DNA from: Hedera helix | Taxonomy: Eukaryota > Streptophyta > Magnoliopsida > Apiales > Araliaceae | Assembly: GCA_947179155.2 (NCBI GenBank) | Contig: OX359265.1 | Location: 7,451,477-7,515,476, forward strand | Direction: 5' to 3' | DNA length: 64,000 nt | Shown: piece by piece, positions 11,167 to 23,893 of the stretch | How positions within the stretch are numbered: position 1 is the first letter of the stretch | Layout of the letters: each line of letters starts with the position of its first letter | Notes under the pieces: model-generated | Databases searched by the model: none | What the model was told of the DNA's origin: nothing | What the model saw: only the letters and a program-made list of their open reading frames with translations | Position numbers and translations under genes: made by a program

Positions 11167-14100
11167 TATATATATATAGATATATATATATATTTGTAAT
11201 TATACTATACTTCTGGTATCAAAATGTTCTAATTTCTCTGTTCGGGAAAACAAAGGTAGCCTTTGTAATTTACGTTGAAAGTGATTATCTTTTTGGCGGG
11301 ACAGGGGAGACTAAGCTAGCTTCATGGAGGAAAGCAAGGCAAGCAATTTCTGCTTCTTCTTAGAATTAGATCGGGCAAAAGCGGCGGCTTTAGTTCTTGA
11401 GTCAGTTTAACCCACAGTCCCACACGTAAAATGATTTTTAGGTTTACATTTTTAAACTTAATAAAATTTGGACTTGTTTGACCCAATCTATGGATGGTCC
11501 AATCCGTTCTTCAATAGCAATTTAAAAATTATTTATTCCATTAACTCCATTCATTATAATATTATTCAAAAGTTAAGAATTAAATTTAATTCTTTTTTAA
11601 AAAATTAAAAAAAAAAAAAAAACGAAATTTACTTCTAGTTTGTTCTTTGCGACGTATAATCTCATTCTCTCTGTTTTCTAGCTCGTCTTACTCAAATCAA
11701 CTGTTCTTGTTCTTTCGGTTCAATCTCTTTAGAATTTGCATAGTACATTTATCTTATCTATTCATTAATTTTGATATTTGAATCGAACGAAATCATCATT
11801 GATATCTAGTATTGTGTTTTAACTTTTGTAGTTAGACTATTTGCAAAAAATTATGTCAAATCATTTAGTATTATTTTGTCAAAAAATATAAATAAATTAT
11901 AAATAGTATTCAGATTATGTATAAGTAAATATATGTAACATGTAAAAAATAAAATAATCAAAAACTATTAGTGAGTTAGTCAAAATGGATTATTTATTAT
12001 TTATGTTGTGTTAATTTATTGATACTGCTTGTTTGCTTTTTTATACACTATATTATTTTTCTTGATGATTATTACTCTCTGTTACATAAAAATAAATACA
12101 ATAACTTTAGTTATTAAATTAAAAAAAAAAATTATAAATGTCTATGGGCTATACCAACCTATATCTTAGGCCATGGACCTCATTTTTATAACCAAATACG
12201 ATTGGGCCTTTTTGGCCCCCATCCACTTTTCACCTAACCCAATTATGGCCTAACCTATTTAGACCGGGCTCAGCCTATTTCCCGTGTCTACTTACAATAC
12301 TCGAACAAAACAAAAAAGAAAAACAGAGCTTTATCAGGGATGAAGTTGTAGCCAAAATATTGGAATCAATTGAGTCCACTGAATTTAATTTAATTTGATA
12401 TTTGTTTTCTTTTTTTTTTAATATTTTAACTTATGCAAAATTTTTATAATTTAATATTTTAACTCATTGCAATTTTATAATTTTTTTAATATATAGGATC
12501 AAATTTAAAATTTTAACTCTCTCTCTCAAGTATTAATTTACATATTACTCCTAACTCAATTAAAATATACAAAATTATCTTAGATATTTGAATACTCCTA
12601 TAAATTTAATTTTATTATAATTTTGTTTTAATTTTTTTTATTTTTATCCCTAAAATTAAATAAAACTCTTATTATATTTTTGCAATAATTACACATGGAA
12701 CCAGTGTATCACTCAGACTAGTTTCTAATAATGTGTGCACAAATAGACTATATGATTATGTATAATTACAAACACAACAGAAGACGAATTAGAAAAACAA
12801 ACAACATATAATCCACAAAAGAGCCCGTTGGAGCTTACACAACAATAGTGAAGAAATTATCGCCACGTAGTTTTAGAATAATGTATAATGAGCACTCTTA
12901 ATACAATTGAATGGATAATTATTGATATAATAATCTGCAAGTGTACAGTATCTATTATAAAATTAATTAATACAGGTTGAATCATATAAACTAAGTTAAC
13001 TATCAAATCCTTAATTTATATTCTAAGGAAATTAGAAATAAAAATAGTGAAGTTGATTAATCAACTAAATAATACAAATTTAAAATTAATAACAAAAACT
13101 AGTAATGAAAAAATTACCTAGAAATTCGAATCCACTTAATAAACATAATAAATAATCCAATATCTTCTATTTATGTAAGTAAAATCATGTCACTGATTTG
13201 GTGTACATAATTCAGAAAATAAATCAATTAAGATTATGTTTGATAAAATTGAATAATTAAGATCTGAATAGTTAGTATATCTTAATAAATTAGATCATTT
13301 GAGTGAAATAATATTTGAATCTAAGAAATTGTTTGATAGCTAAAAAGTGAGATGTCTCTTAACGACACTATTTTACCATTTTAAAAAATAAAATTTTATT
13401 TAATAATTTTAGATATTTAATTTAATAAAAATGAGTAGATAATATTGTTGAATGTATTTATATAAAAAAAATTACCAAAAGTTTTTTTATTAAGAAACAT
13501 CTCGTAATGATTTGAATTTCATTTTATATCTTACCGATTAAGAGACATTAAGAGACAAGCAAAATTTTAACAAACAACTTTTGATTATTACTGACTCATA
13601 TGTGAGTTCATTAAGATAACAAACACAACCTAAGTCCAATTAAAATTAACTATGGTTTTGATTTCCCTTCTCTTTAATTTAATAATTTGATAATTAACTT
13701 GGATAAGTATAAACTATAAAAATTTAAGAATTGACTATAACCCATAAAAACTTTTTTGAGTAATCATGGATTATGAAAAAACTCATATCTTAATAATAAT
13801 CTATCAAAATCTCTTTCTTAATTTAAAATCATATAAGAACTATAAAATGAAGGTATTTCAATAACAAAACATGAAGGCGAAACCAATTAAACATTAAAGC
13901 ACAAATAATAGAAGAGATAAAAAATATTATCATGAATAATTATTTAATATTATTTTCATCATAGATCTAAAAAAATTAGTTAAATGTTAAAATAAATAAG
14001 ATAACAAAAATAAAAAATAAAAAATAAACTCCCTTTTATTGAAGATCCTCAACTAGTGTACAATGAAGAAATACTTTAATCACACTCCTACTCCTCACCT

Positions 14101-14633
14101 ACGACTAATAAAAAATTAATCTAACACATAATTGATACATAATTCTCTCTTAGTACTCCTCTATCCATAAACATCAATTACTTGTGCTCTAAACCAGATA
14201 TAATGAACTTTCTTTAATCATCTAGATAAAATCAAATTCATTTATCTATTTTCTAAGTATTTTTTTGTGTGCATATATCTCTTTATTAGAATCCAAATAA
14301 AAATCAACTAAAAAGTTTTTACAACTCTATTTTTAACTCAACTTCAATTATTTATTTATTTTTCACAAAACAAAATAAAACTAATTAATTAAATTAATAA
14401 ATTAAACAAAATTAGATAATTAAATATATAAATTATGGACCTATCAATTATCATCATTAAATAAGATATGAAGAGATAAAATAAAAAGGACTCACTCATT
14501 TTTGGGACATTTCAGAAAGGGAATAAATATCCTTCAGTGTACTTGGGCTTGGGCTTGGGCTTGGCCCTCTAGCATCTAGGAATGTATTAAACTTGGGCTG
14601 GGCTAACCCCCAAGTCCTATGAACCATACTTAT
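11167..14633. other. AT-rich intergenic DNA
   Basis: About 3.5 kb without a supportable gene. The region 11390-12290 has two blocks of GG/CC-rich words (GGTCCAATCCG near 11500; TTGGGCCTTTTTGGCCCCC near 12205) that recall decayed hAT-type termini, but no paired ends were found. A short GGGCTT tandem (about four units) lies at about 14544-14563. The rest is simple AT-rich sequence. Confidence 0.5.
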
Positions 14634-14964
14634 TAGGCTTGTCAATAGGTCAAATCAGACCTCTGATTTGATATGCTCCACCGATAGAGATCATGGATCA
14701 CTAATTTGATTTATTACATAATTCGATCTAGTCCATAATCCATCTGATCAAGAAAAAGCAGATCATGAACCAAATCGACCCACTTTAAAGAATTTTTTTT
14801 CTTTTTCTGTTAAACTCTTTCCTCTTACCCTTCAATTAAACACTTATGATTCACTTTCTTATTAAAATAGATTAGGACAAATCAAATCAAGTTCACAATC
14901 TGCCCCATTGACAGACCTACTATCAATTAAATCAAGTTCATGATTTGCCCAAATTGACATGCTT
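14634..14964. mobile_element. hAT-like non-autonomous element remnant
   Basis: The left end TAGGCTTGTCAATAGGTCAA and the right end (reverse complement TAAGCATGTCAATTTGGGC) form short terminal inverted repeats of the TAGGnNTGTCAA type seen in plant hAT elements. Subterminal words such as AATCAAGTTCA and GATTTGCCC recur near the right end. No 8-bp target duplication could be confirmed, so the call is tentative. Confidence 0.4.
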
Positions 14965-15549
14965 ATTACCTAACGTGTAGACCGTAGATTAAAATATATT
15001 CCCTCGAACACAATAAAAGGGGTAGCCTCTAGGAATGTATATTTTCTAGTAATGGTTTAAAGCTTGAAAAACACTTGTCTAGGTCCACTAGTCATTACCA
15101 CTTGAGCAAACCCAATGAGAATTTAGTTGTTCTACCAGTTTTGGGCAACTAATTAGGACCATTTGTCGTCTTTTGAAGTAGTAATGGACTTGAGTTTCTT
15201 TTTCCAGCTATAACAGGGGTTTACACCTAAAGAGATTAAATATTAGAACCTTTAATCACCAAACACCAACATCAAGACAAGTACATAGATCGTAAAAGAA
15301 AAGAAATAGAACAGGTAGTCAACTTCACTAACACAACTAATAATAACTCATAATTATATGTTTAGATATATACAATATTGTTAATGATTATCACCATCAT
15401 CTCTGGATCAGTTAGAGAGATGTGCCATATATAAAGATGTAACTAAGCAAATCAAAAGAAGCAAGGAAAGTCAAAAAAGGGAGAGGAGACCATAAAGAAA
15501 GGCACCATGATAGTAGTAAATAGTAAAAAGCCAAGGCATGCTTAATAAG
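14965..15549. other. 3' flank of the LOB-domain gene
   Basis: AT-rich sequence downstream of the minus-strand LOB-domain gene. It should contain its 3' UTR. No gene or repeat was recognised. Confidence 0.5.
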
Positions 15550-17351
15550 CTAGTATGACCACAAGGACTTTCCCATATTGGCATGATCAACCATGTCAAT
15601 TGAAAAAAGTGACCTGGTGGAGGTCTGAGACGACAAAACCGAGGCATTTTCCGGGGAGTTATCGACAGGGCTGGAGTAGGACGAGAATTGGCGCATTTGC
15701 ATGTGAACTACCTCGGCCTGTGCCACAGCCAACTGAGCCTGAAGAACATCGATTTGTTGTTGTAGTGATGATATTGCTCCCACGCAACCATAAACCGGAT
15801 CTCTAACTCTAGCATTTGCCTCGTAAACCATGGAACTAACAGCATCTCCTCGCTGGTGCTCTGGCAACTCCTGCAAGTTAATTTCATCCCTTAGTAACTT
15901 CTTAAATCTAAAGAAAATAGTAACTCGAAAATGAATAAATTGAGTTGAGCATCAGGAGTAGCCTGCTAGTTGATCGATCATTTTCCACTCCACATGGGAA
16001 ATGAACCCCAGTTCATTAGGACCCGCAGTAATTGATTGTGATGCCTTTAAAAAGAAAACGAAGGACAAAGACAAACAAAAAGAAAATATGTGGACCCTAA
16101 CAAAAAATCACATAAAAGATCAGAGCGGCTTCATGAACTATCATCATGCTTGGGTACCCCTCATTAGTGACATGTGGTCGTCGTGATTACGTCCCTTTTA
16201 TGAGCTTAAAAATCAGGAAGAAAACTGCAAGTTCAAGAATTGTATTGAATGGAACCAATATATGAAGAATCCGTCTTTGTCAATGAACATTTAACATCTT
16301 AGATCAAATGATATAAACAGGTGATTCGTGCACATACTCTCCACATTTACTTAGAAACAGAAAAACTTTGACCCAAAGGCTCGAGCTAGCTTGTATACCA
16401 AAGTTGAAAAAGGATTGCATAGGATTATATAATATATTCTACAAAGGCTATTAAAGCTGAGTTAAAGACCTTTATTCTGTTTAATTTATTATGCCATAAT
16501 TTATTCACTTTCAGGTAAAGATTAGGGAATCATTTGGCAGAACAGTATTTTACTTTTGAATCAAACAATTAAAAAAAAACAAATTCCATCTAAATTCTCA
16601 AGGATAATTGGTTAACTTTGATAAAGCTGCAGCACAATTCCAGTTAAAGTTGCAGTAGTGGGGTTGTGTACAGATTTCAACTGTAATAACAGACTTAAGG
16701 GTGGAAAAAAAAATTCACCTCTTTACTACTTTTCAGATATCTTTCAGTAAGTAATTGACAATATACTCCATATATTCCCAAGTGACAAATATACATTGAT
16801 CCAATTTACTTCTAATACAAACTATTTCTGTCTCTTTCAGTCAGATATAGCAAATCTTCAGCAAGGCCTAGATGTATACTTGAACTCTTTACAAGTAGGT
16901 CACATTAGTACCTATCAGAGAATTATTTTTCAGGTCCCCTTAATGTGTTAATGAATGATTGTTATGTCATATCACATCTGTTGTGACATTGATATTTGGG
17001 CGAAATTGTATCTAGCGATTAACCCAATTGGTTTAGCATAATGTTAGTAGAATGAACTCTAAAAGTGAAATTTAGTTTATGGCAATCAAGATCCACATAT
17101 ATGCAAGAAATTGGACATGCTCGCGCGTGCACATATAGAGACAAAATGCAAGGAAATGGATCAAACATTCGAACCTGTAACATCTTGTTGACATTGCTAG
17201 CACCAAACACCTTATGCACACTGGCAAACTTCTGCGGCTCATCAGCAGGAAAATAAGGAGCAAATACACAATCTTGGGCACACCTCCTCCGGAGAAGCTT
17301 GCATGCCGCGCATGGCGACGCCATTCCTTGTTTCCTTCCACTCTCCCTCAT
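15550..17351 (-). CDS. LBD4: LOB-domain transcription factor, LBD4-like, two exons
   Basis: Class I LATERAL ORGAN BOUNDARIES domain protein, 165 aa predicted; a nuclear DNA-binding factor. Exon 1 is 17351-17175 (59 codons, starting MRESGRKQGMASPCAACKLL) and exon 2 is 15870-15550 including the stop. Intron 15871-17174 has GT...AG ends (acceptor TTGCAG) and falls after KMLQ, the conserved LBD intron site. The zinc-finger-like C block CX2CX6CX3C is C14, C17, C24, C28. The GAS block contains FGASNV (49-54). The DPVYGCVGAI segment precedes a leucine-zipper-like coil L95-x6-L102-x3-L106-x6-V113, where the last Leu is Val. The Ser-rich tail ends MGKSLWSY. Length and sequence fit the LBD3/LBD4 branch, linked in Arabidopsis to vascular and boundary development; assignment to LBD4 rather than a close paralogue is by recall only. 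Confidence 0.9.
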
Positions 17352-17489
17352 TCTATATTAGGAGTTAATTAAGTTCAATTACAACGACCTAAAGGCTATC
17401 AGCTACAATTTAGAAACTAGAATTACACCTAATTAATTAATTTTAGTGTGAATGCATATGCATATATAAATGTGTGTAGACAAAAGAGG

Positions 17490-17600
17490 ATAAATAAAGG
17501 ATCATAAGACAAGTACAAGTAAAGAAAATACAGAGGGAACAAAGATAGAGAAGGAGGGGCTTTGAGGGAGGGAGGTTGAGTGTATATATAGAACAATGTA
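17490..17600 (-). promoter_or_regulatory. Probable promoter and 5' leader of the LOB-domain gene
   Basis: On the minus strand a TATATATA-type box (about 17581-17590) lies about 235 bp upstream of the ATG. It is followed by a pyrimidine-rich leader (CCTCCCTCCCTCAAAGCCCC near 17553-17575), the CT-rich composition common around plant transcription starts. The start site itself is not determined. Confidence 0.4.
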
Positions 17601-18802
17601 GATGCCATGAGATCTTTAGTGGGCCCTACCAAAGAGCACCATAGATTTTGCTGGACAAAAACATCCCTGTTGGTTAAGATCTTCTGTCTCAGCCTCCCTT
17701 CATAATTCAGATATTAATTTGGGCAATTTTTTTTTTTTTTTTTTTCGCCGCATTTCTTTTTATAATGAAATTCATTAAAAAATTAAAGAATATGTGCCTA
17801 AGAATGTAGCTAGTAGCTACAGATCGACAGTAGCATTGGCTCCTTGCAATGTCTTAAACTAATATCCCTGTCCCCAGATGAACTCACAATCTCTCTTTTT
17901 TGAGATGTCTCAAAGTGAACCTTAATGTACAAAATCTTATGAATATCCTTAATTATACTACAGATTGTCTAAATAATTTTTTCTTCAAAAAATATAATAA
18001 AAATTAGAAGCGAATCAACATTTAGTTTTTTATTTTTGCTTTTCTGGGAAGTAATTGACTGCAAATTTGTAATTATATGTATTACAGTCGTCAGATACAT
18101 CAATATGGTTGAGATACGTAAACATATGACTTGGTAATAACTTGTGTTTCGATCAATTGATGACGCATATACGAAATCGACATCTTAATTTTGGATATTC
18201 AAACATAAATCACAAATAAAACCTGATGATTCTAATCATATATTTGACAAATATTATACTAAAACATTGATGAGAAGATACTAACCAACAACTTTTGAAT
18301 ATTTTAAATCTAGAAAAGAATTGATAAATGGTGCGTCAAATTTTATTATTTCACCTCTTAACTCTTCATTTACGAAGCATATTATGATGATGCAGAGTTT
18401 CGACATACCTTTTGTTGGTCCAAATCCCAAAAGGCGAATTCGCATATGGATTTGTCAACTCTATAAACCCTAAATCCCTCTTTTGAGTTGTAGTGGAAAC
18501 AATAGAACCACAAACCCAATATATAAGGACACATAAGGTTCCTATAATTAAAATTCCCAAAAAAAAAAAAACTTTATTTTGGGAATCATTTCGAAATTTT
18601 GCTCGCAGAGATCGGTTCGTTTGTAGGATCGAGGAAGAAGACCTTTACCCGTTGGTGCGAGTTACCATGATTAAAATGAGAAAGTTTGATTTTTATGCGT
18701 ATTTAGCATGATAAATAAATTACATTATATGGTCTTTCGTGCAATTTAAATTTCTTATATCTAGTCCTAAGTTACGCTAAATAATATTGTTATTGAATAA
18801 TA
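17601..18802. other. Intergenic DNA upstream of the LOB-domain gene
   Basis: A T-homopolymer run lies at about 17728-17745. The rest is AT-rich with no supportable gene. Two overlapping short frames at 18366-18711, one on each strand, have no recognisable product and no gene-like context. Confidence 0.5.
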
Positions 18803-19058
18803 TTCTCTTTGTTTCATAATAAATATTTTAATTTAATTTTAATAATTAAATTAATTATTTTTAAAATAAATAATTAAAAATATTTATATAAAATTTTTAA
18901 ATTACGAAATTTGATATTAATAGTATATTTTTTAAAATTTATTATAATTATAATATCTCAACGTATATCTTAAATATTTTTAAAGATGTATTAATTTTAA
19001 AAATGATTAATTTGATTATAAAAGTCAAACTAAGAAGTTTATTATGGAACAAAGAGAA
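18803..19058. mobile_element. Stowaway-like MITE
   Basis: A 256-bp AT-rich element with terminal inverted repeats TTCTCTTTGTTTCATAAT (left) and TTCTCTTTGTTCCATAAT (right, reverse complement). TA flanks both ends (18801-18802 and 19059-19060). It is non-coding. Confidence 0.7.
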
Positions 19059-19060
19059 TA

Positions 19061-20940
19061 TAAAATAATAATTTCTTAAGTCATTATTATATAATTTATT
19101 GTTATAAAAAAAATCTTTGTATGAAATTGATAAGTTTATCGACTTAAGAAAATCAAAACTAATTTTCTGTATTTGATGTCACGGGTCTAAAATTTTTTAT
19201 TTTAAATTAATCTCAAATAATATAATATTAAATATTTTAATAATAATTTATTATATAATCAATTATATTAGATTTATTTGACCAACATTATAATAATATA
19301 TCATTTAAAATAAATTTTAAAATAAAAAAATTAAAACCCTAGCATCAGCCGTATTAATCAATGTTCGCTAAGGACATATAAGATGGATGGAAAAGCGATA
19401 TACACTATATAAGTTGGCTTTTTTGTTAACTTGATTCTTAAGGCATATCAAATGATTTTATTTATTTATTTATTTATTTATGCCATCAGCTTTTGAAATA
19501 TTTTCTCTGTTGTATTTGATGGTAGTGGCTCATCATTGTGTTAGATCTTGCCTAATGACGTTAACAAATTAGACGTGTCGTTAACTTTTTTTTTATTTTT
19601 TTTGAACAGTTTAATTAATTAATTCTAGTGGAGAGGATTAATAAGATTTGTGGTAAGATGGGAACCATTGAAAAAAGTGGTCCACAAAATCAATGTTCTG
19701 AGAATCATCTTAATTACGGGCGGCAGGTAACATCATTTAAAAATGTTGGTGCTTTTGATGATTTAGGGTGGAGTAAATATTTAGTTACTTCTTCCATTAG
19801 CTTATTTCTGAACCACTAAAAAAAGTAGTACATAAAATTAATGTATTTGCAACATTTTCGTGTGATATAATATTTGGCTACATAATTATAAAAATATTAA
19901 AAAAATTAATATTTTTACGAGAAAAATTATTAATTTTATAAAATCTTATTTATATAAATTGTGACTGATATTCGAGTCCCAGTCAAAAAACTACAGAAAG
20001 AAAGGATAGAGAAAGAAAGTGTAATTGTTCCATTGCAAAATCATGATCAAATCCCTTACATTATTATGTAGCTAATATATATGCTGTGACTTCTACACAT
20101 ATTCTAGAGAATTTATCTAATAAGCCTAACACGTAATCTTGTCTCCTATTTAACTATTCTTCCACTTTCACCTCTTTTTCAACTGCTTTCCCTTTTTGCC
20201 CTTGTCAAATTCTTTCATCCAGCTTGGCTCTCTAAGGTTCCTCCTTAACTTTCTTAGTCTATCAGGAGTCCTTATTTATTCCATGTCATCATCATCAGTT
20301 GGAACCTCTTCTTCTCATAGATTTGTCAAAGTGTTATCATTTATATATTTAGTTATGTTCTTTTAGATGAGTGTGTGATAGATTAAGATAACTCATAAAA
20401 ATATTATTGAGATAACCTATTAGACATTTATTATTTGATTTGAACTTAAAATTTAACCCGAATTATTATATATGTTATGGAAGGGGGGAACATGAAGACG
20501 GACTTAGTTGGTCGTTGATATTATTCTACAGTGGCTATAGAAATAAAGTTTCTAAGCCTTGTATGACTATGTGTTTGGCCTTACGGAAATGTCAGGTATT
20601 TAAATGGAGAGTTTGGAACACTCCAGTTCCCCACATCGTATAATGTAGAATATTTAGATGTAAGAGAATTTGTAACACTCCATTCCCACATGATAAAATG
20701 CGAGATATTTAGATGGATATATAAAGGCTCAAACTGCAATCGTTAATATATTCAGTCATGATTTTTTAGATAAGTTTGTGATGAGCTAAGATAACCCATG
20801 AAAATATAATATCCTGCTTTATTTTAGACCAAAAGAAATTGGCAGTGGTTTTCATGTAAGTCCATAAAATTCCCTTATGGCCTACCTAGGATTGATTAGT
20901 GAAGAAATTTCAGGAAAGTAAATCCTACCTTTATAAAATG
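19061..20940. other. Intergenic DNA with short direct repeats
   Basis: There is no supportable gene. A ~55-bp segment at about 20353-20407 (GATTAAGATAACTCATAAAA) recurs diverged at about 20756-20811 (GAGCTAAGATAACCCATGAA) in direct orientation. Between them are two diverged copies of a ~60-bp unit containing ACACTCCA and ATATTTAGATG (about 20590-20715). This could be a small degenerate element with terminal direct repeats, but no target duplication is evident. A TTTA tandem lies near 19457-19480. Confidence 0.45.
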
Positions 20941-21161
20941 ACAGAATATCACTTTTGTCCCTCTAAGTTGTCACGCACTTCCAAAGTCATCCTCAAAATG
21001 CATTTTTCGTCAATTCAGTTCTCAAAGTGATATTTTTAGTCATTGCCGTTCCTTTTATCCAATTTTATTGAAATCCATCCAAAATCTGACCCGACCTATT
21101 TTGTCAAAGGCAAATTTGTCTTTACAAGTATTCATAAGTATTATTAATATTAGAAATTAAA
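20941..21161 (+). repeat. Left terminal inverted repeat of the Mutator-like element
   Basis: The repeat begins ACAGAATATCACTTTTGTCC and runs to about ATTAATATTAGAAATTAA. Its partner on the other side is at 28877-29094. Confidence 0.75.
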
Positions 21162-21273
21162 ATGCAAAAAAACTAAACATCAAAATTAAAATACAAACAA
21201 ATAAACAAGAAAAGGAAAAAAAAAACTAATTCAAATTTTAAATAAATTACTACACAAATATAAAATTAAAATA

Positions 21274-21278
<5 letters not shown>

Positions 21279-21344
<66 letters not shown>
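21279..21344. repeat. (TA)n microsatellite
   Basis: About 33 TA units inside the Mutator-like element, just inside its left terminal repeat. Confidence 0.95.
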
Positions 21345-21347
<3 letters not shown>

Positions 21348-21510
21348 ATCTAAATTACAAAATTAGAAAAAAATATATAACCAAAAACAAATTTCTCATA
21401 TCCGATCATAATAAATTTCTCTTTGTGAAGTGGATATCAAAATAAATTTCTCAGATTCGATCACTTTCTTTCTCTCTCTTCAGATCTAAAGCATTAACAA
21501 TCATTATATC

Positions 21511-21829
21511 ATGTCGTCTACATGCAGTAGAGATGAAATGGTACTATACTCCAGCTTCCTTGGGGTTGCAGCTGCCATAGTCTTCTCCTCTGTAATGAAA
21601 ATCTAAATCCTAATTTCGATCATTTGATCCAATATAGATCAAGAATTTAAGATATAAATTATTGTTTGATTATAATATGTATGGTTCATTGTTGTTGTAG
21701 GTATGACGGCTGTTAGCCAATAGCGGAGTTGGAGTTGCGTCTATGGGAGTGATGAAGTCAATTGTGTTGGTGGTTATGGTCGGAGTTTTGGGTATTTACG
21801 GTTTGAATATTGCTGTTATCATAAGTAGC
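21511..21829 (+). pseudogene. V-type proton ATPase 16-kDa proteolipid (subunit c) fragment, captured
   Basis: This is the first part of a plant V-ATPase subunit c gene, the membrane rotor ring of the vacuolar proton pump. An exon 1 remnant (21511-21591) encodes MSSTCSRDE then FLGVAAAIVFSS. An intron of 109 bp (GTAATG...TTGTAG) is retained. The exon 2 remnant (21701-21829) matches SGVGVASMGVM, then KSIVLVVMVGVLGIYGLNIA, VIIS. It is broken: an early stop and frame shift lie near 21718-21729 (a few extra bases before GGAGTTGGAGTTGCG), and the residues normally between GVM and KS are missing, apparently by a small deletion between GTGATG repeats. Homology ends at about 21830, before transmembrane helices 3-4. 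Intron retention shows copying from genomic DNA rather than cDNA, as in Pack-MULEs. Confidence 0.8.
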
Positions 21830-22137
21830 CATACATGTAACTCACAGCCACAAAAGCAGTCATTGAAGCACCCACCGTCGACCCCAAATCCAAATCAATG
21901 AAATGAGAACAGAAAACAGAGAAAGTAAGAAAACCAAAATGGATCCAGCAGATAGTTGAACAAAAAAAAAAAAAAAAAACCTAAATCGGAACCTACAGAC
22001 TACTGCCAAAATATATAGTACCCTCCAAATAAAGTTATAATCTAGGATGATCATCAAAGTCGATGCATTGAGGACTTTTCATTTAGATATGAGGTTCGTG
22101 CAGTTTGGAGGGACAAGGTCAGATCGAGTGTAGGAGG
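21830..22137. other. Unidentified interior sequence of the Mutator-like element
   Basis: About 300 bp less AT-rich than its surroundings, with an A-run near 21962-21980. It may include a second captured fragment, because a minus-strand frame stays open over 21860-22057, but I do not recognise a product. It ends at the GGAGG duplication of the inserted solo LTR. Confidence 0.35.
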
Positions 22138-22489
22138 TGTAAGACCTCGACTTTTATGAAATACAATTTAATTTTTCTTCATATATATTCTCTGAAACGG
22201 TAAGTGGATAAATTGACAAAAATTAAAGTTAAAAAATATTTTGTGTAAATTTTATCTTGTCGGAGAATATTCATTTAGTCGGGGAATATTCGATTCGCAC
22301 AACGGCGCCGAAATAACCAATCATTGGTGGACCCCACAACGTAATATTGTCGAATATAAAGAACGACAAAAGTAATATTTTAAAATAAAAATGGTCAATG
22401 GTACTATCACTTTTAACTGTTAAAATACCTGGTGGTAAAGGAATAGTAGAGCATGGTATTGCATAGTAGCACATGTTATTGTACATGGT

Positions 22490-23893
22490 TAGGGATGCAC
22501 AAAAGGCCTACGGCCCACAGGCCGGCCTGGCCTGGCCTGAGCCCGGCCTGGTCAAAGCCCGGACCGGGCCGGTCCGGCCTACAGTCTTTGAACAGGCTGT
22601 TATTTTGACGTAAAAGCCTGGCCTGGCCCGGCCTACCAAAAAGCCCGGCCTGACCCGGCCTACGAAAAAGCCCGGCCTGGCCCGCGAAAAAGCCCGGCCT
22701 GGCCCGGCCTACGAAAAAGCCCGGCCTGGCCCACGAAGACCGGCCTGGCCCGGCCTACAAAAAAGCCCGGCCTGGCCTACGCAGAGGACCGGCCCAGCCC
22801 AGCCTGCCCAGCCTAGCTAATTCATTTTAACTATAGACTATAACTTGATATATATAAGCAGCAAAAAGACGGATGAAGGGAAGAAATAGTTCATTGTAGG
22901 GAGATAATAAAGTTTGAAAAACTTTGTTTGGCTTTTCTGTTCATTGTACTAATCACAATTGGTTGACAAATCCGGTTAATGTTGTACAACTTTTTCAGTT
23001 TCAAAATAGAATTAATTAATTTAGGTATTCTAAAATTAATTTTAAAATATATTTAAATTTAAATTGATTCAATATAATTATAAATTATCTAAAAATATAC
23101 TACTCAAATATTCAAGATTAATTTTTTTAAAAAGTTAGATAAATAAATTCATCAATAATTTTCTTTATCTGGCAGGGTATTGGATGAAAAGAGAAGTAGA
23201 CTTAGCTTAGAATCGTTGGAGATATGCATTTATTATAGAGATTATTTTTCCGCATAAAGAATAGTACAAGATGTAATAGACGATCAAGATAGCTCAGAAG
23301 ATCTCGAAGTTAGAGTAAAAACTGACGAAATTGTACATCCATGAATATTGAAGATATATATTTTTTCTTAAGACTGAAGATATGTTTCTTGAAGATATAA
23401 CGAAGAGATAAATTTTGAAGATAGGAAGATACATTTTTTGAAGATTTGAATTTTGAAGACATTTTAAAAATATTTTGAAGCAAAATATTTGTAACCGACT
23501 CATTATTTATTATTGATTAATTACTCATTTTTAATTTTTTGTCAATACATTTAATTAATATAGTAGTTAGTTTATTTAATATTTATATTTCACATTAAAA
23601 ATTAGTTGATTACATTTTTAGGCCTGGCCTGACCCGGCCCGGCCCAAGGACTAGCCTGGCCTACCCTAGGCCGGCCCAAGGCCTGGCCCGGCCTGGCCTA
23701 AAGCCTGGCCCGGCCCGGCCTAAAGCCTGGCCCGGCCCGGCCTACAGGCCTCAAAAGGCCAGACTTCGATCGAGAAGTCCGGCCCGGCCCGGCCTGCAGG
23801 CCCAAAAGTCAAAGCCCGGCCTGGCCTGGTCAACGGCCAAAGCCTACCAGGCCCAGGCCAGGCCAGACCAGTCCGACCTACTGTGCATGTCTA
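22490..23893. mobile_element. Non-autonomous hAT-type element with GGCC-rich terminal arrays
   Basis: A 1404-bp element beginning TAGGGATGCACAAAAGGCC and ending with the inverse of TAGACATGCACAGTAGGTC. It is flanked by GTACATGGT on both sides (22481-22489 and 23894-23902); hAT elements make 8-bp duplications, and the ninth base may be chance. Both ends carry long arrays of GGCCTGGCCCGGCCTA and GAAAAAGCCCGGCCTGGCC-like units (about 22508-22815 and 23620-23880). The ~800-bp centre is AT-rich with a GAAGATAT-rich stretch near 23340-23480. No transposase is encoded. Confidence 0.85.

Noticed and set aside
15555..15806. 83-codon plus-strand frame
   Set aside because: Opposite-strand shadow of LOB-domain exon 2.
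18366..18711. Overlapping short frames on both strands
   Set aside because: No recognisable product, no splice or promoter context; probably chance.
22508..22815. CpG-island-like GC-rich promoter
   Set aside because: The GC richness is an array of GGCC-type units belonging to the ends of a hAT-type element.
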